Shown: piece after piece, positions 61,038 through 64,000 of the stretch
How positions within the stretch are numbered: the stretch's first letter is position 1
Layout: the number at the start of each line of letters is the position of its first letter
Program-made: the position numbers and the translations under genes
Origin: Streptomyces sp. MMG1121
Lineage (GTDB): Bacteria > Actinomycetota > Actinomycetes > Streptomycetales > Streptomycetaceae
DNA length: 64,000 nt
Direction of reading: 5' to 3'
Assembly (NCBI RefSeq): GCF_001280015.1
Contig: NZ_LGDV01000251.1
Coordinates: 124,001 to 188,000, forward strand
Notes under the pieces: generated by a model
Databases searched by the model: none
Seen by the model: only the letters and a program-made list of their open reading frames with translations
What the model was told of the DNA's origin: nothing

Positions 61038-62215
61038 CCGACGCCGCTGAACTGGTCCGCCGCACACGGGAGTTGTTGACCGAGTACCCGCCGGCGAGCA
61101 CGGACCGTCTCGCATTCCTCCGGGCCCGCTTCGACGCCGGCCTCGCCTGGGTGCACTACCCGCAGGGGCTCGGCGGACTGGGCGCCCCGCGCTCCCTGCA
61201 GAGCGTCGTGGACGCCGAGCTGGAGGCCGCAGGCGCCCCCGACAACGACCCCCGGCGCATCGGCATCGGGCTCGGCATGGCCGCGCCGACGATCCTCAAG
61301 TACGGCACGGAGGAGCACAAGCAGCGCTATCTGCGGCCCCTGTGGACGGGGGAGGAGGTCTGGTGCCAGCTGTTCAGCGAGCCCGGCGCCGGCTCCGACC
61401 TCGCCGCGCTCGGCACCCGGGCCGTCCGCGCGGGCGAGGACTGGGTGGTCAACGGGCAGAAGGTGTGGACCTCCAGCGCCCATCTCGCCCGCTGGGCCAT
61501 CCTCATCGCCCGCACCGACCCTAACGTGCCCAAGCACGCGGGCATCACCTACTTCCTCTGCGACATGACCGACCCGGGCGTCGAGGTCCGGCCACTGCGG
61601 CAGATCACCGGCGAGGCCGAGTTCAACGAGGTCTTCCTCACCGACGTCCGCATCCCCGACTCCCGCCGCCTCGGCGAAATCGGCGACGGCTGGCGGGTCG
61701 CGCAGACCACGCTCAACAACGAACGCGTCGCCATCGGCGGCATGCGGCTGCCCCGCGAGGGCGGCATGATCGCCCCGGTCGCGAAGACCTGGCGCGAACG
61801 CCCCGAGCTGCGCACCCACGATCTGCACCAGCGGCTGCTGAAGCTGTGGGTCGAGGCCGAGGTCTCCCGCCTCACCGCCGAACGCCTGCGCCAGCAGCTC
61901 GTCGCCGGACAACCCGGCCCCGAGGGCGCCGGCATGAAGCTCGCCTTCGCCCGCCTCAACCAGGAGATCAGCGGCCTGGAGGTCGAACTGCGCGGAGAGG
62001 AGGGCCTGTTGTACGACGACTGGACCATGCGCCGCCCCGAACTGGTCGACTTCACCGGCCGCGACGCGGGCTACCGCTATCTGCGCGCCAAGGGCAACAG
62101 CATCGAGGGCGGGACCAGCGAGGTCCTGCTCAACATCGTCGCCGAGCGCGTCCTCGGCCTGCCCGCCGAGCCGCGCACCGACAAGGACGTCGCGTGGAAG
62201 GACCTGGCCCGATGA
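61034..62215 (+). CDS. acyl-CoA dehydrogenase (FadE26-type subunit)
   Basis: A 393-residue protein. WCQLFSEPGAGSDLAALGTRA and VNGQKVWTSSAHLARWAILIARTD are the FAD-contacting segments, and the C-terminal stretch KGNSIEGGTSEVLLNIVAERVLG carries the probable catalytic Glu. It starts within the reductase stop (ATGA) and overlaps the next dehydrogenase gene in the same manner. Paired unlike dehydrogenases of this kind form alpha2-beta2 enzymes for sterol or long side-chain degradation in mycobacteria (inference here). Confidence 0.94.
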   Translation: MTDAAELVRRTRELLTEYPPASTDRLAFLRARFDAGLAWVHYPQGLGGLGAPRSLQSVVDAELEAAGAPDNDPRRIGIGLGMAAPTILKYGTEEHKQRYLRPLWTGEEVWCQLFSEPGAGSDLAALGTRAVRAGEDWVVNGQKVWTSSAHLARWAILIARTDPNVPKHAGITYFLCDMTDPGVEVRPLRQITGEAEFNEVFLTDVRIPDSRRLGEIGDGWRVAQTTLNNERVAIGGMRLPREGGMIAPVAKTWRERPELRTHDLHQRLLKLWVEAEVSRLTAERLRQQLVAGQPGPEGAGMKLAFARLNQEISGLEVELRGEEGLLYDDWTMRRPELVDFTGRDAGYRYLRAKGNSIEGGTSEVLLNIVAERVLGLPAEPRTDKDVAWKDLAR

Positions 62216-63285
62216 CCGATCTGCTGTACTCGGAGGAGGAAGAGGCGCTGCGGGCCGCCGTCCGCGACCTGCTCACCGACCACTGCGCCCCGGCGGACGT
62301 CCTCGCCCGCACCGAGTCGGACACCCCGCACGACCTCGCCCTGTGGAAGCTGCTCGCCGACGGCATGGGCCTGGCCGGCCTCCTGGTGCCCGAGGCGCAG
62401 GGCGGCCAGGGCGCCTCAGCCCGCGAAGCCGCCGTCGTCCTGGAGGAGTTGGGTCGCGCGGTCGCCCCCGTGCCCTACCTCACCAGCGCGGTCGTGGCCA
62501 CCGAGGCCCTGCTGGCCTGCGGTGACGAGGAGCTGCTCGCCCGTCTGGCCTCCGGGCGCACCATCGGTGCCCTCGCGGTCGCACTGCACACGGCGCCGGG
62601 CGCCGCCGTCAAGGCCGTACGGCTCGAAAACGGAGCCCTGCACGGCGAGTTGACCGGCATCGCCGACGCGGCCGTCGCCGATGTGCTGCTCGTCCCCGCC
62701 GACGACGGCGGCCTGTACGCCGTCCCCGCCGACGCCGTGACCGTCACCCCGCAGACCTCCCTGGACCTGACCCGGCCGCTGGCGACGGTACGGCTGGACG
62801 GTGCTCCCGGCCGCCGGGTCGGTGACGCGGAACCCGCCGTACGACGCGCCCTGGGCGCCGCCGCCGGACTGCTCGCCTCCGAGCAACTTGGCGTGGCCGA
62901 ATGGGCGTTGACCGAAACGGTCCGCTATCTGAAAGAGCGCAAGCAGTTCAACCGGCAGGTCGGCGGCTTCCAGGCGCTCAAGCACCGGCTCGCCCAGCTG
63001 TGGCTGGAGACGGTCAACCTCCGGGCGGCCGCCCGCGCCGCCGCCGACGCGCTGGCCTCCGGCGAGGGCACCGGTATCCCGGTCGCCGTCGCCCAGGCGT
63101 ACGCGGCGCCCGTCGCCGTCCACGCCACGGAGGAGGCGGTACAGCTGCACGGCGGCATCGGCATGACCTGGGAGCACCCGGCCCACCTGTACCTGAAGCG
63201 GGCCAAGGCGGACTCCATCGCGTACGGCACGGCGGGTGCGCATCGCTCGGCGCTGGCCGAACTGGTCGACCTCCAGGCACCCTGA
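62212..63285 (+). CDS. acyl-CoA dehydrogenase (FadE27-type subunit, catalytic Glu absent)
   Basis: A 357-residue protein. ERKQFNRQVGGFQALKHRLAQLWL and QLHGGIGMTWEHPAHLYLKRAKADS are family signatures, but the EGxxxE segment of active dehydrogenases is replaced by SIAYGTAGAHR. It should therefore provide the FAD-binding partner in a heteromer with the preceding gene. Its ATG overlaps the upstream stop codon, giving equal translation. Confidence 0.93.
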   Translation: MTDLLYSEEEEALRAAVRDLLTDHCAPADVLARTESDTPHDLALWKLLADGMGLAGLLVPEAQGGQGASAREAAVVLEELGRAVAPVPYLTSAVVATEALLACGDEELLARLASGRTIGALAVALHTAPGAAVKAVRLENGALHGELTGIADAAVADVLLVPADDGGLYAVPADAVTVTPQTSLDLTRPLATVRLDGAPGRRVGDAEPAVRRALGAAAGLLASEQLGVAEWALTETVRYLKERKQFNRQVGGFQALKHRLAQLWLETVNLRAAARAAADALASGEGTGIPVAVAQAYAAPVAVHATEEAVQLHGGIGMTWEHPAHLYLKRAKADSIAYGTAGAHRSALAELVDLQAP

Positions 63286-63298
63286 GCCACCCCGTACG

Positions 63299-63324
63299 AA
63301 GCCCGCCCCACCTGGGGCGGGCTT
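63299..63324 (+). terminator. terminator after the acyl-CoA dehydrogenase operon
   Basis: AAGCCCGCCCCA-CC-TGGGGCGGGCTT forms a 12-bp perfect stem followed by CTTCCC, 14 bp after the stop. A typical intrinsic terminator. Confidence 0.92.
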
Positions 63325-63446
63325 CTTCCCGCGCCTGCGCCGGCGAGGTGAACAAAGCGCCAACTCCCCGCGAGAGCAGGCTCGTTGGGTGACGGGTGCA
63401 CGCATACTCTCCCCGGTCCCATCCGGCACCTCCAGGGAGGCAGAGC

Positions 63447-64000
63447 ATGGCCCTCAGCACCCGACGCAGAGCCCTCACCGCCCTCGGCGCCGCCCTCGCC
63501 GGCGCGGTCTTCCTGCCCGCGTCACAGGCCTGGGCGGGCAACCCCCACCGCCCTCGGCGTCCGCTGTGGAACGCGCACGCCCACAACGACTACGAGCACC
63601 CGCGGCCCCTGTTCGACGCGCTCGACCACCGCTTCGGCAGCGTCGAGGCCGACATCTTCCTCGTCGGCGACCAGCTCCTCATCGGGCACGACAGCTCCGA
63701 GCTGGACCCGACCCGCACCCTCGAATCCCTCTACCTCGACCCGCTGGCCGCGATCGTGAAGGCCAACCACGCCTCGGTGTACCGGGGGTGGCGCCGACCC
63801 CTGCAGCTCCTCGTCGACATCAAGACCGAGGGCTCCTCGACGTACCTCGAACTCGACCGCCATCTGCGCCGTTACCCGTATCTGTTCACCCGCTACGACC
63901 ACGGCCGTATCCACCGCGGCCCCGTCACCGCCGTCATCTCCGGAGACCGCGCGGCCCGTGTCCCCATGGAGGCGCAGCAGGAGCGGCGTGCCTTCTACGA
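63447..64000 (+). CDS. secreted phosphatidylinositol-phospholipase C / glycerophosphodiesterase-like protein (runs off the window)
   Basis: The frame from ATG 63447 (GGGAGG upstream) stays open to the end, giving 184 residues. An RRRALTALGAALAGAVFLP signal with twin arginines and an ASQAWA cleavage site predicts Tat export. The mature part begins with LWNAHAHNDYEHPRPLFDAL, VEADIFLVGDQLLIGHDSS and LLVDIKTEG, the His, Glu and Asp pattern of the GDPD/PLC-like barrel. It would split phosphodiesters in extracellular lipids. The C-terminus is outside the window. Confidence 0.85.
   Translation, partial: MALSTRRRALTALGAALAGAVFLPASQAWAGNPHRPRRPLWNAHAHNDYEHPRPLFDALDHRFGSVEADIFLVGDQLLIGHDSSELDPTRTLESLYLDPLAAIVKANHASVYRGWRRPLQLLVDIKTEGSSTYLELDRHLRRYPYLFTRYDHGRIHRGPVTAVISGDRAARVPMEAQQERRAFY

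Overview
The window is high-GC DNA (by eye above 70% G+C) with codon use dominated by G/C third positions and with GTG and TTG start codons. Gene content points to a Streptomyces or close relative: a WhiJ/DUF397/histidine-kinase-like ATPase trio, multidomain SpoIIE phosphatases, RppA with a CYP158-type P450, F420-type enzymes and MurT/GatD. From memory, the gene order (purB, bio, urease, rocD, pfkA, murT/gatD, rppA, ligase) resembles a conserved arm-proximal part of Streptomyces chromosomes; no comparison was run. No rRNA, tRNA, CRISPR array, transposase or prophage was seen.

Layout. 1-8.2 kb: start of a PhoD-type phosphatase, an alpha/beta hydrolase, a decayed F420 reductase-like pseudogene, a SigJ-type ECF sigma factor, GntR and ROK regulators, a possible membrane-protein remnant, Mug and PurB. 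8.4-18.8 kb: a GDSL hydrolase, a degenerate repeat block, two CNNM/CorC-type membrane proteins, a GNAT enzyme, a luciferase-like oxidoreductase, a FtsX/ATPase ABC pair, a ribbon-helix-helix/Doc-like pair followed by a 23-bp tandem repeat, and a methyltransferase. 19.0-23.5 kb: biotin synthesis, with bioB-bioA-bioD divergent from bioF. 23.6-27.5 kb: DUF397/XRE/ATPase cluster, LysR-LysE (LysE frameshifted) and an NlpC/P60 hydrolase behind a probable cyclic-di-AMP (ydaO) riboswitch. 28.1-29.4 kb: a ClpP paralogue lacking its catalytic His, divergent from a lone Phd-type antitoxin. 29.6-34.2 kb: urease operon ureABCFGD with a GlnR-like box upstream. 34.4-40.7 kb: secreted tripeptidyl-peptidase-type hydrolase, acyltransferase and two SpoIIE phosphatases. 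40.9-43.5 kb: Lrp regulator, DDAH and ornithine aminotransferase. 43.6-49.5 kb: small membrane protein, CtaG, 6-phosphofructokinase, MurT/GatD, peptide deformylase and a TetR regulator. 49.6-54.5 kb: acyl-CoA dehydrogenase, then rppA-P450-cupin for tetrahydroxynaphthalene-derived pigment, and a TenA-like protein. 54.6-64.0 kb: small DUF protein, aldehyde dehydrogenase, NUDIX, ATP-dependent DNA ligase, thioredoxin-reductase-like flavoprotein divergent from an XRE-cupin regulator, a quinone reductase plus two acyl-CoA dehydrogenases in an overlapping operon, and the start of a secreted phosphodiesterase.

Most of the window is core or secondary metabolism. The least ordinary signals are the catalytic-His-less ClpP beside an orphan antitoxin, the Doc-like protein with a lost Fic motif under a leaderless operator-promoter, the Cys/His-rich tail on BioB, the ydaO element and GlnR-like box, the multi-frameshift pseudogene with a 28-bp duplicated segment, and two families of intergenic repeats. 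I did not find a clear, wholly new multi-gene system. All family names come from reading motifs, not from database searches.
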